Position numbers and translations under genes: made by a program
Notes under the pieces: model-generated
What the model was told of the DNA's origin: nothing
Databases searched by the model: none
Seen by the model: only the letters and a program-made list of their open reading frames with translations
Origin: F23-D06 sp045132055
GTDB taxonomy: Bacteria; Bacteroidota; Bacteroidia; Bacteroidales; WCHB1-69
Assembly: GCA_045132055.1 (NCBI GenBank)
Contig: JBGURP010000043.1
Span: 1-41,887, forward strand
Direction of reading: 5' to 3'
Length of the DNA: 41,887 nucleotides
Part shown: positions 15,066 through 23,605 of the stretch, one piece after another
Numbering within the stretch: the first letter of the stretch is position 1
Layout of the letters: every line of letters begins with the position of its first letter

Positions 15066-15121
15066 ACGTGGACAGATTTGTATTGCTTGCAACCACATGA
15101 AAAAATGCTAAAAAACAATCC
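15066..15121 (+). ncRNA. SAM-II-like riboswitch in the metK leader (candidate)
   Basis: The leader contains, in order, GTGG, then GATTTG, TATTGCTTGCAA, CCAC, ATGAAAAAA and TGCTAAAAA. GTGG/CCAC gives the P1 stem. The GATTT, CTTGCAnCCAC and GCTAAA blocks match the conserved sequence of SAM-II (SAM-alpha) riboswitches as I remember it. A pseudoknot pairing ATTG (15082-15085) with CAAT (15116-15119) is possible, but the P2 pairing is weaker than in textbook examples. The gene context (SAM synthetase) fits feedback control by SAM. Confidence 0.6.
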
Positions 15122-15169
15122 TTTCGCACACGTTTTCCGACTTTTATTTATTCATTTAAAATGTTAGTT

Positions 15170-16399
15170 ATGAGCTATCTATTCACATCTGAATCAGTAT
15201 CTGAAGGACACCCGGACAAACTGTGTGATCAAATTTCAGACGCTTTATTGGATTCTTTTTTGGCCCAAGACCCTGAATCCAAAGTGGCTTGCGAAACCTT
15301 AACCACCACCGGTTTGGTGGTCTGTGCCGGCGAAGTGAAAACCAACGCTTACGTTTCCATCGACGATGTGGCTCGCGAGGTCATCAAGGAGGTGGGCTAC
15401 GACAAAAGCGATTACCAATTTGACTATAAATCCTGTGGCATCCTGTCTGCCATCCATAGCCAGTCGGCCGACATCAACCGCGGCGTGGAGCGTGCGAACT
15501 TGGAAGAGCAAGGCGCCGGCGACCAGGGCATGATGTTCGGTTACGCCTGCAACGAGATGGACAACTACATGCCGTTGCCCATTGAGCTTGCCCATCGTTT
15601 GGTGCAGGAATTGGCCGCCATCCGCAAGGAAGGCAAGCAGATGCCGTATCTCCGCCCCGACTCCAAATCGCAGGTTACGGTGCAGTATTCCGACAATGGT
15701 ATGCCCGAGCGTATTGACACCATCGTGCTCTCTACCCAGCACGACGAGTTTGCCGATGATGATACTATGTTGAAAAAAATCGAGCAGGATATTCGCGATA
15801 TTCTCATCCCCAGAGTGATTGCCGATTGCCCCGACAAGGTGAAAGCATTGTTCAAGGGTGATTATAAATTGTTGGTCAACCCGACGGGCAAGTTTGTGAT
15901 TGGCGGTCCCAACGGTGACACGGGTTTGACGGGTCGCAAGATTATCGTCGATACCTACGGCGGGCGCGGTGCTCACGGCGGTGGTGCTTTTTCTGGCAAA
16001 GATCCTTCCAAAGTGGATCGTTCGGCGGCCTACGCCACGCGCCACATTGCCAAGAACATGGTAGCGGCCGGTTTGTGCGACCAGGTGCTCGTGCAGGTGG
16101 CCTACGCCATCGGCAAGGCTGACCCCGTGGGCCTCTATGTCAACACTTACGGCACTGCCAAAGTTGCGATGAGCGACGGCGAGATTGCGAAAACCATTGG
16201 CACTATCTTCAATATGCGTCCATACAACATCATCCAGCGCTTCCAGCTGAAGAACCCCATCTATCAGCCCACCGCTTCTTACGGTCATTTTGGCCGCGAT
16301 TGGTACGAAAAAGAGGTCAACGGTAAGAAAATCACCTTCTTCCCGTGGGAAAAACTCGATTATGTGGACGTGATTCGTGAAAAATTCCAATTATCATAG
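15170..16399 (+). CDS. metK: S-adenosylmethionine synthetase
   Basis: The product has 409 residues and makes SAM from methionine and ATP. Family motifs are SEGHPDK near the N-terminus, GAGDQGMMFGYA (about 116-127) and GGGAFSGKDPSKVDRSAAY. The C-terminal YGHFGR and the length fit the Bacteroidota form. I chose the ATG at 15170 (MSYLFTSESVSEGH), the usual N-terminus, over the in-frame ATG at 15161. fabD starts 5 nt after the stop codon, so both are translated from one mRNA. Confidence 0.97.
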   Translation: MSYLFTSESVSEGHPDKLCDQISDALLDSFLAQDPESKVACETLTTTGLVVCAGEVKTNAYVSIDDVAREVIKEVGYDKSDYQFDYKSCGILSAIHSQSADINRGVERANLEEQGAGDQGMMFGYACNEMDNYMPLPIELAHRLVQELAAIRKEGKQMPYLRPDSKSQVTVQYSDNGMPERIDTIVLSTQHDEFADDDTMLKKIEQDIRDILIPRVIADCPDKVKALFKGDYKLLVNPTGKFVIGGPNGDTGLTGRKIIVDTYGGRGAHGGGAFSGKDPSKVDRSAAYATRHIAKNMVAAGLCDQVLVQVAYAIGKADPVGLYVNTYGTAKVAMSDGEIAKTIGTIFNMRPYNIIQRFQLKNPIYQPTASYGHFGRDWYEKEVNGKKITFFPWEKLDYVDVIREKFQLS

Positions 16400-16404
16400 T
16401 TGAT

Positions 16405-17280
16405 ATGCGAGCATTTGTATTTCCCGGTCAGGGAGCCCAGTTTTCAGGCATGGGCAAGGATTTGTATGATCAATTTCCGGTAGCCAAAGAGCTGTTTGCT
16501 AAAGCAGACCATCTGCTTGGTTTCGGCTTGTCTGACATCATGTTTCATGGTTCCGAGGAGGATTTGAAGCAGACCAAGGTTACACAGCCGGCGGTGTTTC
16601 TTCATTCCTACATCGCTTATTGCTGTTTGGCCGAAGGCGATCCTGACATGGTGGCGGGTCACTCTTTAGGCGAGTTCACGGCTTTGGCAGTCAATGGCAG
16701 CCTGGCGTTTGAGGATGCGCTGTTGCTGGTGTCCAAGCGTGCGCAGGCCATGCAGAAAGCGTGCGAATTGCAGGAATCCGGCATGGCCGTGGTGCTGAAA
16801 TTCGAAGATGCCATCACCGAGCGCGTGTGTGAGGAGATACAGGATGAGGTGGTGGTGCCTGCCAACTACAACAGTCCGCAGCAGCTGGTGATTTCCGGTT
16901 CGCTCAAGGGCCTGGAGTTGGCCATGGAGCGGTTGCGCGAGGCAGGTGCGAAGCGCATGATGCTGCTCAACGTGGGCGGTGCGTTCCACTCGCCGCTGAT
17001 GCAGCCGGCGCAAGACGAGTTGGCCGAGGCCATCCGCCAATGCGAGTTCCATCAGCCGAGTTGCCCAGTCTGCCAGAATGCCACGGCATTGCCCTCCTCC
17101 GACCCGGAAGTGATACGGAGAAACCTGCTGGCCCAGCTGACCAGTCCCGTGCTATGGACCCAGTCCGTGCGCAAGATGATAGCAGACGGGGTTACCGAGT
17201 TTGTGGAATTCGGCCCCGGCAGCACACTTCAAGGGTTGATCAAAAGGATTGACCCGGAAGTAAACGCCTTAGGAAAATAA
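16405..17280 (+). CDS. fabD: Malonyl-CoA:ACP transacylase
   Basis: The product has 291 residues and loads malonyl groups onto acyl carrier protein for fatty acid synthesis. The N-terminal FVFPGQGAQFSGMG, the nucleophile elbow GHSLGE (Ser87), Arg112 in KRAQAMQ and the catalytic His195 in GGAFHSPLM are all present. The C-terminal region has FVEFGPGSTLQGLIKRI. It follows metK by 5 nt, and a strong terminator follows it. Confidence 0.96.
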   Translation: MRAFVFPGQGAQFSGMGKDLYDQFPVAKELFAKADHLLGFGLSDIMFHGSEEDLKQTKVTQPAVFLHSYIAYCCLAEGDPDMVAGHSLGEFTALAVNGSLAFEDALLLVSKRAQAMQKACELQESGMAVVLKFEDAITERVCEEIQDEVVVPANYNSPQQLVISGSLKGLELAMERLREAGAKRMMLLNVGGAFHSPLMQPAQDELAEAIRQCEFHQPSCPVCQNATALPSSDPEVIRRNLLAQLTSPVLWTQSVRKMIADGVTEFVEFGPGSTLQGLIKRIDPEVNALGK

Positions 17281-17284
17281 TTTG

Positions 17285-17314
17285 AAAGGATGGCACAAAA
17301 GCCATCCTTTTTCT
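17285..17314 (+). terminator. Rho-independent terminator of metK-fabD
   Basis: AAAGGATGGC and GCCATCCTTT form a perfect 10-bp stem around ACAAAA, followed by TTTC. It begins 5 nt after the fabD stop codon. Confidence 0.85.
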
Positions 17315-17566
17315 AAATATTTTTTTTAAAAGGTTCATAATCAAAACGAAAAATTATCAACGCAATTTTGTTGATATTATAGGGGCTCCTGTTCGATAAT
17401 AATGGTTTCAAATTTCTATTTTTACGAACTCGTAATAATAGCGTGAAAAAAACTCACAATTACTTAAAAGACAAAAACTTGTGAAAATCTTTCCGAGCAG
17501 AATTTGTCGTTGTCGGGTCTTTTTGGATAGAAATAATAAAAAACCAACACAATATCAGGAACGCCT

Positions 17567-20284
17567 ATGAATGATAATTTATCCCTTTTCAATTTTGAGG
17601 AGGACCGCACAGCAGAAGAAATCGTGGATGTGCAAAAAGAAGCAGCCGCCGATTTGATTCATTCCCGTGAGCAGGTCATGCAGAAAATGGCCCAATCGAT
17701 GGACATGGAAAACAATTTTGAGGCAGAGGAAGAGGAGAAAACAGAGAAAAAGATTTACCAGAAAACCGAGATTTTCCCCGATGTGGTGAAGTACTTCGGT
17801 GGCGATGAACTGGCCGCCGGCGTATGGATCGACAAGTATGCCCTTAAGGACAGAAACGGCAACATCATGGAGCGAACACCCGAAGACATGCACCATCGTA
17901 TGGCTTCCGAGTTCGCACGCATTGAGAAACGCTACGTGCATCCGATGAGCGAAGAGCTGATTTTCTCTCTCTTCGACAAGTTCAAATATGTCATTCCTCA
18001 GGGCAGTCCCATGGCCGGCATAGGCAACCGCGACCAGATCGTGTCTCTGTCCAACTGTTTTGTGATTGGTAATGAAGATAACTCCGACTCCTACGGTGGT
18101 ATCATGAAGATGGACGAGGAGCAGGTGCAGCTGATGAAACGCCGTGGCGGTGTGGGTCACGACCTTTCTGACATTCGCCCCTCCGGCAGTCACGTGCAAA
18201 ATTGCGCGCTCACTTCCACGGGCGTGGTGCCGTTCATGGAGCGCTTTTCCAACTCCACCCGCGAAGTGGCCCAGGATGGCCGTCGCGGCGCCCTGATGTT
18301 GACGATTTCCATCAAGCACCCCGACTCCGAGAAGTTCATCGATGCCAAGATGACAGAGGGCAGAGTTACAGGTGCCAACGTTTCCGTGAAGGTGGATGAC
18401 GAATTCATGAAGGCTGCCAAGAACGGCACGCCCTACGTGCAGCAATATCCCATCCGTTCCGATAATCCTCAATATACACAAGAGGTTGACGCGCCCAAAT
18501 TGTGGAAGAAAATCATCCACAATGCTTGGAAATCCGCTGAACCGGGCATCCTCTTCTGGGATACCATCCAGCGCGAGTCCGTTCCGGATTGCTACAAAAG
18601 CGAAGGCTTCGAAACAGTTTCCACCAACCCTTGCGGCGAGATTCCGCTCTGTCCGTACGACAGCTGCCGTCTCATCGCCATGAATCTCTACAGCTATGTG
18701 GAGAACCCCTTCACCGACAAGGCATACTTCAATATGCCGCTCTTCAAGGAGCACGTGCAGTATGCCCAACGTCTGATGGACGACCTCATTGACCTGGAAT
18801 TGGAAAAGATCGACCAAATTCTGGCCAAGATCGAAAGCGATCCCGAGGGTGAGGACATCAAGCGCGTGGAGAGAGAGCTCTGGCTCAAGATTCGCCGCCA
18901 GTCCACCAAGGGCCGCCGTACGGGCTTGGGCATCACCGCCGAAGGCGATATGCTGGCCGCGCTGAATATCCGCTACGGTTCCGATGAAGGCAATGCCTTC
19001 TCCACCGAAGTGCACAAACAACTCGCTTTGGCTGCTTACCGTTCCTCTGTCAATATGGCCAAGGAGCGTGGCGCGTTCCCAGTCTATAGCTGCATCAAGG
19101 AAGGTCACAATCCGTTCATCCAAAGAATCCAGAAAGCTGATCCGAAGCTTTACGAAGATATGATTCGCTATGGTCGTAGAAATATCGCCCTGTTGACCAT
19201 CGCTCCGACTGGCAGTGTGAGCATCTGCACACAGACGACCTCTGGCCTCGAACCTGCTTTCAACGTCTTCTACAAACGCAGAAGAAAAGTGAACCCCAAC
19301 GACATGTCCATCAAGAAAAACACCGTGAAGGATGCGATGGGCGACAGCTTTGAGGAGTACATTGTATTCCATCAGAAATTTGTCACGTGGGCAGAAACGC
19401 AAGGCTACACCTACGAGCAGATGAGCACCATGAGCGAGAAGGAGATTCAGGATCTGATGCAGAAATCACCGTATTACAAGGCTACTGCAGCCGATACGGA
19501 CTACATCAAGAAAGTGGAGCTCCAGGGCTCAGTGCAAAAATGGGTGGATCACTCGATCTCTGTCACCGTCAACCTGCCGAACAGTATCGACGAGCAGACG
19601 GTGGCCGACCTCTACATGAAAGCTTGGGAGTCTGGTTGCAAGGGTCTTACCGTGTATCGCGAGGGCTCTCGTGACGGTGTTTTGATCACCGCCAGCAAGG
19701 ATGAAAAGAAACCTGAGAAACAGGAAAAACCCAAGAATTTCAAACGCCCGAAAGAATTACAGGCCGATGTCATACATTTTAAAAACAACAGTGAGGATTG
19801 GGTGGCCTATATCGGTATTTATGATGGAAAGCCGTATGAAATATTTACCGGTAAGACGGGTGATGAAAGCTTCCTGTTGCCCAAGTGGGTGGATCATGGT
19901 ATCATCGTCAAGAACAGACACGAAGACGGTACCAAATCATACGATTTCAAGTATCTGGACAAAGCGGGCTACGAAGTAATCCTGCGCGGTCTGGACCGTT
20001 GCTTCGATCAAGAGTTCTGGAATTATGCCAAAATGACTTCCGCTTTGTTGCGCAACGGCATTCCCGTCAACAACATCGTCAGCATCATTTCCGGTCTCAA
20101 TTTCCGTCAGGAGAGTATCAATTCATGGCGTAACGGTGTGTGCCGTGCCCTGAAAAAATTCGTCCAGGACGGTACCAAGCAGAAAGGCGTTGAATGCCCC
20201 AATTGTCATCAACACGACACGATGGAGTTCAAAGAAGGATGTCTGGTGTGCTCCAACTGCGGTTACTCCAAGTGCGGTTCCTAA
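17567..20284 (+). CDS. nrdJ: Adenosylcobalamin-dependent ribonucleotide reductase (class II)
   Basis: The product has 905 residues. It reduces ribonucleotides to deoxyribonucleotides using B12 to make the thiyl radical, without oxygen or a small subunit. SLSNCF (Cys164) supplies one redox Cys, and STNPCGEIPL holds the radical-bearing Cys356 and Glu358. KRRGGVGHDLSDIRP and LTIAPTGSVSICTQTTSG are also typical. The C-terminus carries a zinc-ribbon-like tail CPNCH...CSNCGYSKCG, typical of the longer NrdJ form. The acidic N-terminal ~60 residues are variable. The ~250-nt upstream gap shows no clear promoter or NrdR box. It makes this organism dependent on cobalamin for DNA synthesis unless other reductases exist elsewhere. 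Confidence 0.95.
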   Translation: MNDNLSLFNFEEDRTAEEIVDVQKEAAADLIHSREQVMQKMAQSMDMENNFEAEEEEKTEKKIYQKTEIFPDVVKYFGGDELAAGVWIDKYALKDRNGNIMERTPEDMHHRMASEFARIEKRYVHPMSEELIFSLFDKFKYVIPQGSPMAGIGNRDQIVSLSNCFVIGNEDNSDSYGGIMKMDEEQVQLMKRRGGVGHDLSDIRPSGSHVQNCALTSTGVVPFMERFSNSTREVAQDGRRGALMLTISIKHPDSEKFIDAKMTEGRVTGANVSVKVDDEFMKAAKNGTPYVQQYPIRSDNPQYTQEVDAPKLWKKIIHNAWKSAEPGILFWDTIQRESVPDCYKSEGFETVSTNPCGEIPLCPYDSCRLIAMNLYSYVENPFTDKAYFNMPLFKEHVQYAQRLMDDLIDLELEKIDQILAKIESDPEGEDIKRVERELWLKIRRQSTKGRRTGLGITAEGDMLAALNIRYGSDEGNAFSTEVHKQLALAAYRSSVNMAKERGAFPVYSCIKEGHNPFIQRIQKADPKLYEDMIRYGRRNIALLTIAPTGSVSICTQTTSGLEPAFNVFYKRRRKVNPNDMSIKKNTVKDAMGDSFEEYIVFHQKFVTWAETQGYTYEQMSTMSEKEIQDLMQKSPYYKATAADTDYIKKVELQGSVQKWVDHSISVTVNLPNSIDEQTVADLYMKAWESGCKGLTVYREGSRDGVLITASKDEKKPEKQEKPKNFKRPKELQADVIHFKNNSEDWVAYIGIYDGKPYEIFTGKTGDESFLLPKWVDHGIIVKNRHEDGTKSYDFKYLDKAGYEVILRGLDRCFDQEFWNYAKMTSALLRNGIPVNNIVSIISGLNFRQESINSWRNGVCRALKKFVQDGTKQKGVECPNCHQHDTMEFKEGCLVCSNCGYSKCGS

Positions 20285-20312
20285 GAATAACCCTTAATCT
20301 ATTTCAATATAT

Positions 20313-21041
20313 ATGGCCGATAGTAGAATCGTCAACCTCTATATTCCCTGCCAGATGGACTTGTTCCAATCTGGCACGGCATATAGTGCGATGTCGGTTC
20401 TGGAACGTCTCGGCGACCGGTGCCAATATTTTGAAGAGCAAACTTGCTGCGGCTGTCGCTTCTATTTGGAAGGTGAGATTGTCTATGCAAAAGACCTGGC
20501 CATCAATGTGCTGGACTGCTACGACGAGAAGCTTCCTTTCATCATTCCTGACAGCACCTGTGCGGGTTTCATGAAGACCCAGTATAAGCATTTGCTCAAG
20601 AATGCCTATACGCCCACCAAGTTGGCTACTTTCATCCAAAACGTGCACGAGCTATGCGATTATATCGTGAACGTAAAAGGAGTGGAGAGTCTCAATAATG
20701 TTTTTCCCCACAAAGTCTTCTATTTCAAATCTTGCTCTGCGCGTAACGTTTATCCTGCCAATGATGCGCCGGAGACGCTTTTGCGGAACACGCGCGGACT
20801 GGAATTGCTGATGGATGATGATATTCATGGCTGCTGCGGCGCAAACGGACGTTTCTCCAAAGTGAATCCGAACGCCGCCGAAGCGTTGATGGGCGAGATT
20901 ATCAGCAAAATCATCAATATGGGGGCCGAATATATCACCTCCACTGACATCCGTTGCCTCCAGCATTTGGATGCCTACAAAGTGGCACACGCTGTGGACA
21001 TCGAAATCATTCACATCGCCGATATCCTGAAAGGGGAGTAG
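20313..21041 (+). CDS. LutA/YkgE-like CCG-domain (Fe-S) protein
   Basis: The product has 242 residues with two CCG-type Cys clusters. The first has Cys13, then TCCGC (45-48), and a Cys in STCAGF. The second has SCSARN, then GCCGANGRFS and a late Cys in DIRCLQH. This is the layout of LutA/YkgE and of heterodisulfide-reductase subunit B-like proteins, which bind an iron-sulfur cluster and usually pass electrons in lactate oxidation with LutB and LutC. Here it is alone, with no LutB or LutC beside it. It follows nrdJ by 28 nt in the same direction, so the two may be co-transcribed. Confidence 0.82.
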   Translation: MADSRIVNLYIPCQMDLFQSGTAYSAMSVLERLGDRCQYFEEQTCCGCRFYLEGEIVYAKDLAINVLDCYDEKLPFIIPDSTCAGFMKTQYKHLLKNAYTPTKLATFIQNVHELCDYIVNVKGVESLNNVFPHKVFYFKSCSARNVYPANDAPETLLRNTRGLELLMDDDIHGCCGANGRFSKVNPNAAEALMGEIISKIINMGAEYITSTDIRCLQHLDAYKVAHAVDIEIIHIADILKGE

Positions 21042-21046
21042 GCGGT

Positions 21047-22780
21047 TTACAAATTCACCACCTTGAAAGTCTTTCTTTTCCCGTCTTGTAAAACCGTTAC
21101 AAGATAAATACCCTTGTTCCAGTCGGAAGTGGTAACGGTGAAGTTATTATCTGTGCTTTCTGCTTGATACACCAATTGTCCAGTAATGGAATGGACCTCC
21201 ACTGCCATGGTTTTGCCACTTTCATTGTGGAGGGTGAACTGACCGCCAGAGACAGGATTGGGAGAGAGGATGACAGGCATAGTTTCATATTCTTCCACTG
21301 CTTCGGTGAAATTGATGACCGCCACGTAGGTCCGGCTCGTGCCGTGCGGCGTGGTCAAGGTGTAGCTGACAGGCTGGGTGAAGTTCTGCGGATTATCCAG
21401 TTCAGGAGAGCAGGTTACGCCCAGAGGCATACCGACGTTGGGTCTTATTTGCTCGAAAACCATGTCAGGCTCACCATTATAGGTGCCATAAATAGTGTCG
21501 CTGTCTTGCGATAAGTCAAAAACAATATCTTGGTAACCCGTATTGTCGTCATATATGTAAACAATGAAATATAAAAACTTCGGTTCTATCTCCATAATTG
21601 GACTGTAGGTAACTAACCCGAAGCTGCTGTTGTCCGCTTGGTGATAAATAACATCTTCCGCGTGAGTTACATCGTTGTTGCCCCAGTAGTTGCCGATGGC
21701 ACTTATGTTGCAACTGGAATAGTTGTAAAGTTCATTCTCCACATTGTTGTTGCTGTTGTCGTAAAGCACATTTTCGCCAGGGTCTTCTGCGGTTCCCATG
21801 TCAATGTTGTGGCTGCCGATGGCAGTAATGCCCCACAAGTTGCCATGGATGAGGTTGCGACGTATTTTGGCTCCGCATGAGGTGGTGGATCCATAGATGC
21901 TGATGCCGCTGCCACCGTTGTTGGGATTGGTTTCCAAATTGTTGTTCCGGATGATGTTGTCTTCTATGATGGCGTAGATGTTTGTGCCGTTTTGGGTGTA
22001 GCCATAACGGTTGTTTTCAATCACATTGCCACTTAGCAGCAGTACCGTATTGCTGGCTCCCATGTTCATGATGCCGATGCCGCCCGACATGTTCTGCGCA
22101 ACGCCCTCAATATAGTTACCCATAATGACAATCGTGTCTTCAGCACCGGGTCCTATATTGATTTGTGGTATGTTGGCATTGCTCAAGTCGTTGTTTTGAA
22201 AATAGTTACTGATAATTTTTGGGGACCCGGCTGTGTTAACCGCAGAAGCAATGGCCGCCTTTTGGTTGTCGTGGAAATAGCAATTCTGGATGGTCGGGCT
22301 GCAGTTCATGTAGTTGATGGCGGAGTTGCTGAAACCGCTGAATACACAATTATCAAAAAATACCGGACCAGAGTTAAAAAGAAGTATTTGCTCCCCATAT
22401 TGAAAATGAATATACGACAGATTTGCATGGGAGGCTTGATCCAGCAGGAGTTCGAAAAATGATGTACCCGTAGAGTCGCCGATAATAGAAAGATAATTGA
22501 TGCGAGGTTCAGAAACGATGGAACCAACAATAGTGATGGTTATATTGTTATCGACGAAGATATCATTGGCATCACTTTCCAAATGTAAGATGTCGTTGGC
22601 CGAAATGGTGATATTCTGATGAATCTGGAATTGTCCGTTTTGTAAATTGCTGACTGCCGCCGGAGCAATAGTGGAAATGGAAGCAATGGTGTAAGAGGTG
22701 CCGTTACCTGGGCTTACCCATTGTCCAAAAGCTGTAACAGAAACGATAATGGCAATTAAGGAGCTAAAAACTCTTTTCAT
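21047..22780 (-). CDS. Secreted parallel beta-helix protein with T9SS sorting domain
   Basis: The product has 577 residues. A signal peptide (MKRVFSSLIAIIVSVTAFGQ) is followed by a right-handed parallel beta-helix region (about 50-390). It is built of repeats such as FDNCVFSGFSNSAINYMNCSPTIQNCYFHDN, ISGNVIENNRYGYTQNG and IEDNIIRNNNLETN. Then comes a short linker domain (about 410-505) and a C-terminal T9SS domain (from ~515: LSPNPVSGGQFTLHN, VHSITGQLVY, WNKGIYLVTV, KTFKVVNL). Such helices often bind or cut polysaccharide, but no catalytic site is evident. The Met at 22780 begins the signal peptide; further upstream Met codons lie beyond the likely promoter. It converges on the CCG gene with only 5 nt between the stop codons. 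Confidence 0.85.
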   Translation of the reverse strand: MKRVFSSLIAIIVSVTAFGQWVSPGNGTSYTIASISTIAPAAVSNLQNGQFQIHQNITISANDILHLESDANDIFVDNNITITIVGSIVSEPRINYLSIIGDSTGTSFFELLLDQASHANLSYIHFQYGEQILLFNSGPVFFDNCVFSGFSNSAINYMNCSPTIQNCYFHDNQKAAIASAVNTAGSPKIISNYFQNNDLSNANIPQINIGPGAEDTIVIMGNYIEGVAQNMSGGIGIMNMGASNTVLLLSGNVIENNRYGYTQNGTNIYAIIEDNIIRNNNLETNPNNGGSGISIYGSTTSCGAKIRRNLIHGNLWGITAIGSHNIDMGTAEDPGENVLYDNSNNNVENELYNYSSCNISAIGNYWGNNDVTHAEDVIYHQADNSSFGLVTYSPIMEIEPKFLYFIVYIYDDNTGYQDIVFDLSQDSDTIYGTYNGEPDMVFEQIRPNVGMPLGVTCSPELDNPQNFTQPVSYTLTTPHGTSRTYVAVINFTEAVEEYETMPVILSPNPVSGGQFTLHNESGKTMAVEVHSITGQLVYQAESTDNNFTVTTSDWNKGIYLVTVLQDGKRKTFKVVNL

Positions 22781-22815
22781 ATTTTTGGTTTTTTGATGAT
22801 GCATTTTTAACCCCG

Positions 22816-22823
22816 CAAAACTA
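22816..22823 (-). promoter_or_regulatory. -7 promoter element TAGTTTTG
   Basis: This is a minus-strand TAnnTTTG match, 36 nt upstream of the beta-helix gene start at 22780. It also argues against using the Met codon at 22828. Confidence 0.6.
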
Positions 22824-22876
22824 TACAATAAAATGAAATATCAAGTGATAAAAGAAATTAAAAGTCGAAATTATTT

Positions 22877-22893
22877 TTGGCAAATTATTTGCT
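22877..22893 (+). promoter_or_regulatory. Sigma-54-like promoter for grpE-dnaJ (candidate)
   Basis: TTGGCAAATTATTTGCT matches the -24/-12 consensus YTGGCAN-N5-TTGCW, with GG and GC exactly 12 nt apart. The predicted transcription start near 22905 falls just before a hairpin at 22907-22930. No TAnnTTTG element was found in this gap. Confidence 0.5.
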
Positions 22894-22906
22894 TAACATT
22901 ACGTTG

Positions 22907-22930
22907 GCGGTCGTGTGAAAACAGGACCGC
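22907..22930 (+). other. Hairpin in the grpE leader
   Basis: GCGGTC and GACCGC form a 6-bp stem around a 12-nt loop, at the very start of the predicted transcript. It could stabilise the mRNA or serve in heat control; nothing in the sequence decides which. Confidence 0.4.
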
Positions 22931-22972
22931 TGAATGAGTATGGAATGATAAATAATTAAAAATAAACAATTT

Positions 22973-23596
22973 ATGGAACAAGAAGAGAATATGACCCAAG
23001 AGCAAGAACCCATTGAAAACAATGAGGTTTTGGAAGAAAAAGATTCTCAAACTGACAATTTGTCGGAGAAAACTGACACTCCGAAAAAAGGTGGAATGTT
23101 TTCCAGAAAGAATAACAAGGAGAAAGAGAAAATCAACAACTTGGAAGAACAGATTGAAAAACTGAAAGAAGAAAAGGCCGAATTGAACGACCGTTTTCTG
23201 CGTCTTTATTCTGAATTTGACAACTATAAAAAACGGGTTGGAAAAGAAAAATTGGATTTGATTTCCACCGCATCCGAGAAGGTTTTTGTGAATCTTTTAC
23301 CCATCATAGATGATTTTGAAAGAGCCATTGCCGCCAACGAAAAGGTGGAAGATATCAATGCCATAAAAGAGGGTTTTAATCTGATTTACAATAAGATGCT
23401 GCAATTGTTGAAGCGTTTTGATGTAGAGGAAATCCCTGCCAAAGGCGAGGAGTTCAACACCGATTTTCATGAAGCCGTGACCCATTTCCCCACCGAAAAG
23501 GAAGAGGACAAAGGCAAGGTTATCGATGTGACCGAGAAGGGTTACAAAATCAAAGACAAGGTTATCCGTTATTCCAAGGTCGTTGTTGGCCAATAA
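22973..23596 (+). CDS. grpE: GrpE nucleotide exchange factor
   Basis: The product has 207 residues and speeds ADP release from DnaK. The acidic, Gln/Glu-rich N-terminus (1-60) leads into a long coiled coil (about 60-105, ending RLYSEFDNYKKRV). The compact C-terminal domain follows, with LLPIIDDFERA, DVEEIPAKGEEFNTDFHEAV and the closing KVIRYSKVVVGQ typical of GrpE. It starts the grpE-dnaJ unit, with dnaJ 9 nt downstream. No dnaK is in the window. Confidence 0.95.
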   Translation: MEQEENMTQEQEPIENNEVLEEKDSQTDNLSEKTDTPKKGGMFSRKNNKEKEKINNLEEQIEKLKEEKAELNDRFLRLYSEFDNYKKRVGKEKLDLISTASEKVFVNLLPIIDDFERAIAANEKVEDINAIKEGFNLIYNKMLQLLKRFDVEEIPAKGEEFNTDFHEAVTHFPTEKEEDKGKVIDVTEKGYKIKDKVIRYSKVVVGQ

Positions 23597-23605
23597 TACA
23601 TTATT

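Noticed and set aside
17314..17566. NrdR boxes or a B12 riboswitch upstream of nrdJ.
   Set aside because: Only a partial ACACAATAT-like match is present, without a paired second box, and none of the cobalamin aptamer blocks occur. A TATCAAC/GTTGATA hairpin near 17357 is present but has no clear role.
17579..19402. A long minus-strand open frame opposite nrdJ (607 codons).
   Set aside because: It mirrors the codon structure of a clearly real gene and its product is low-complexity His/Val/Leu-rich with no recognisable domain.
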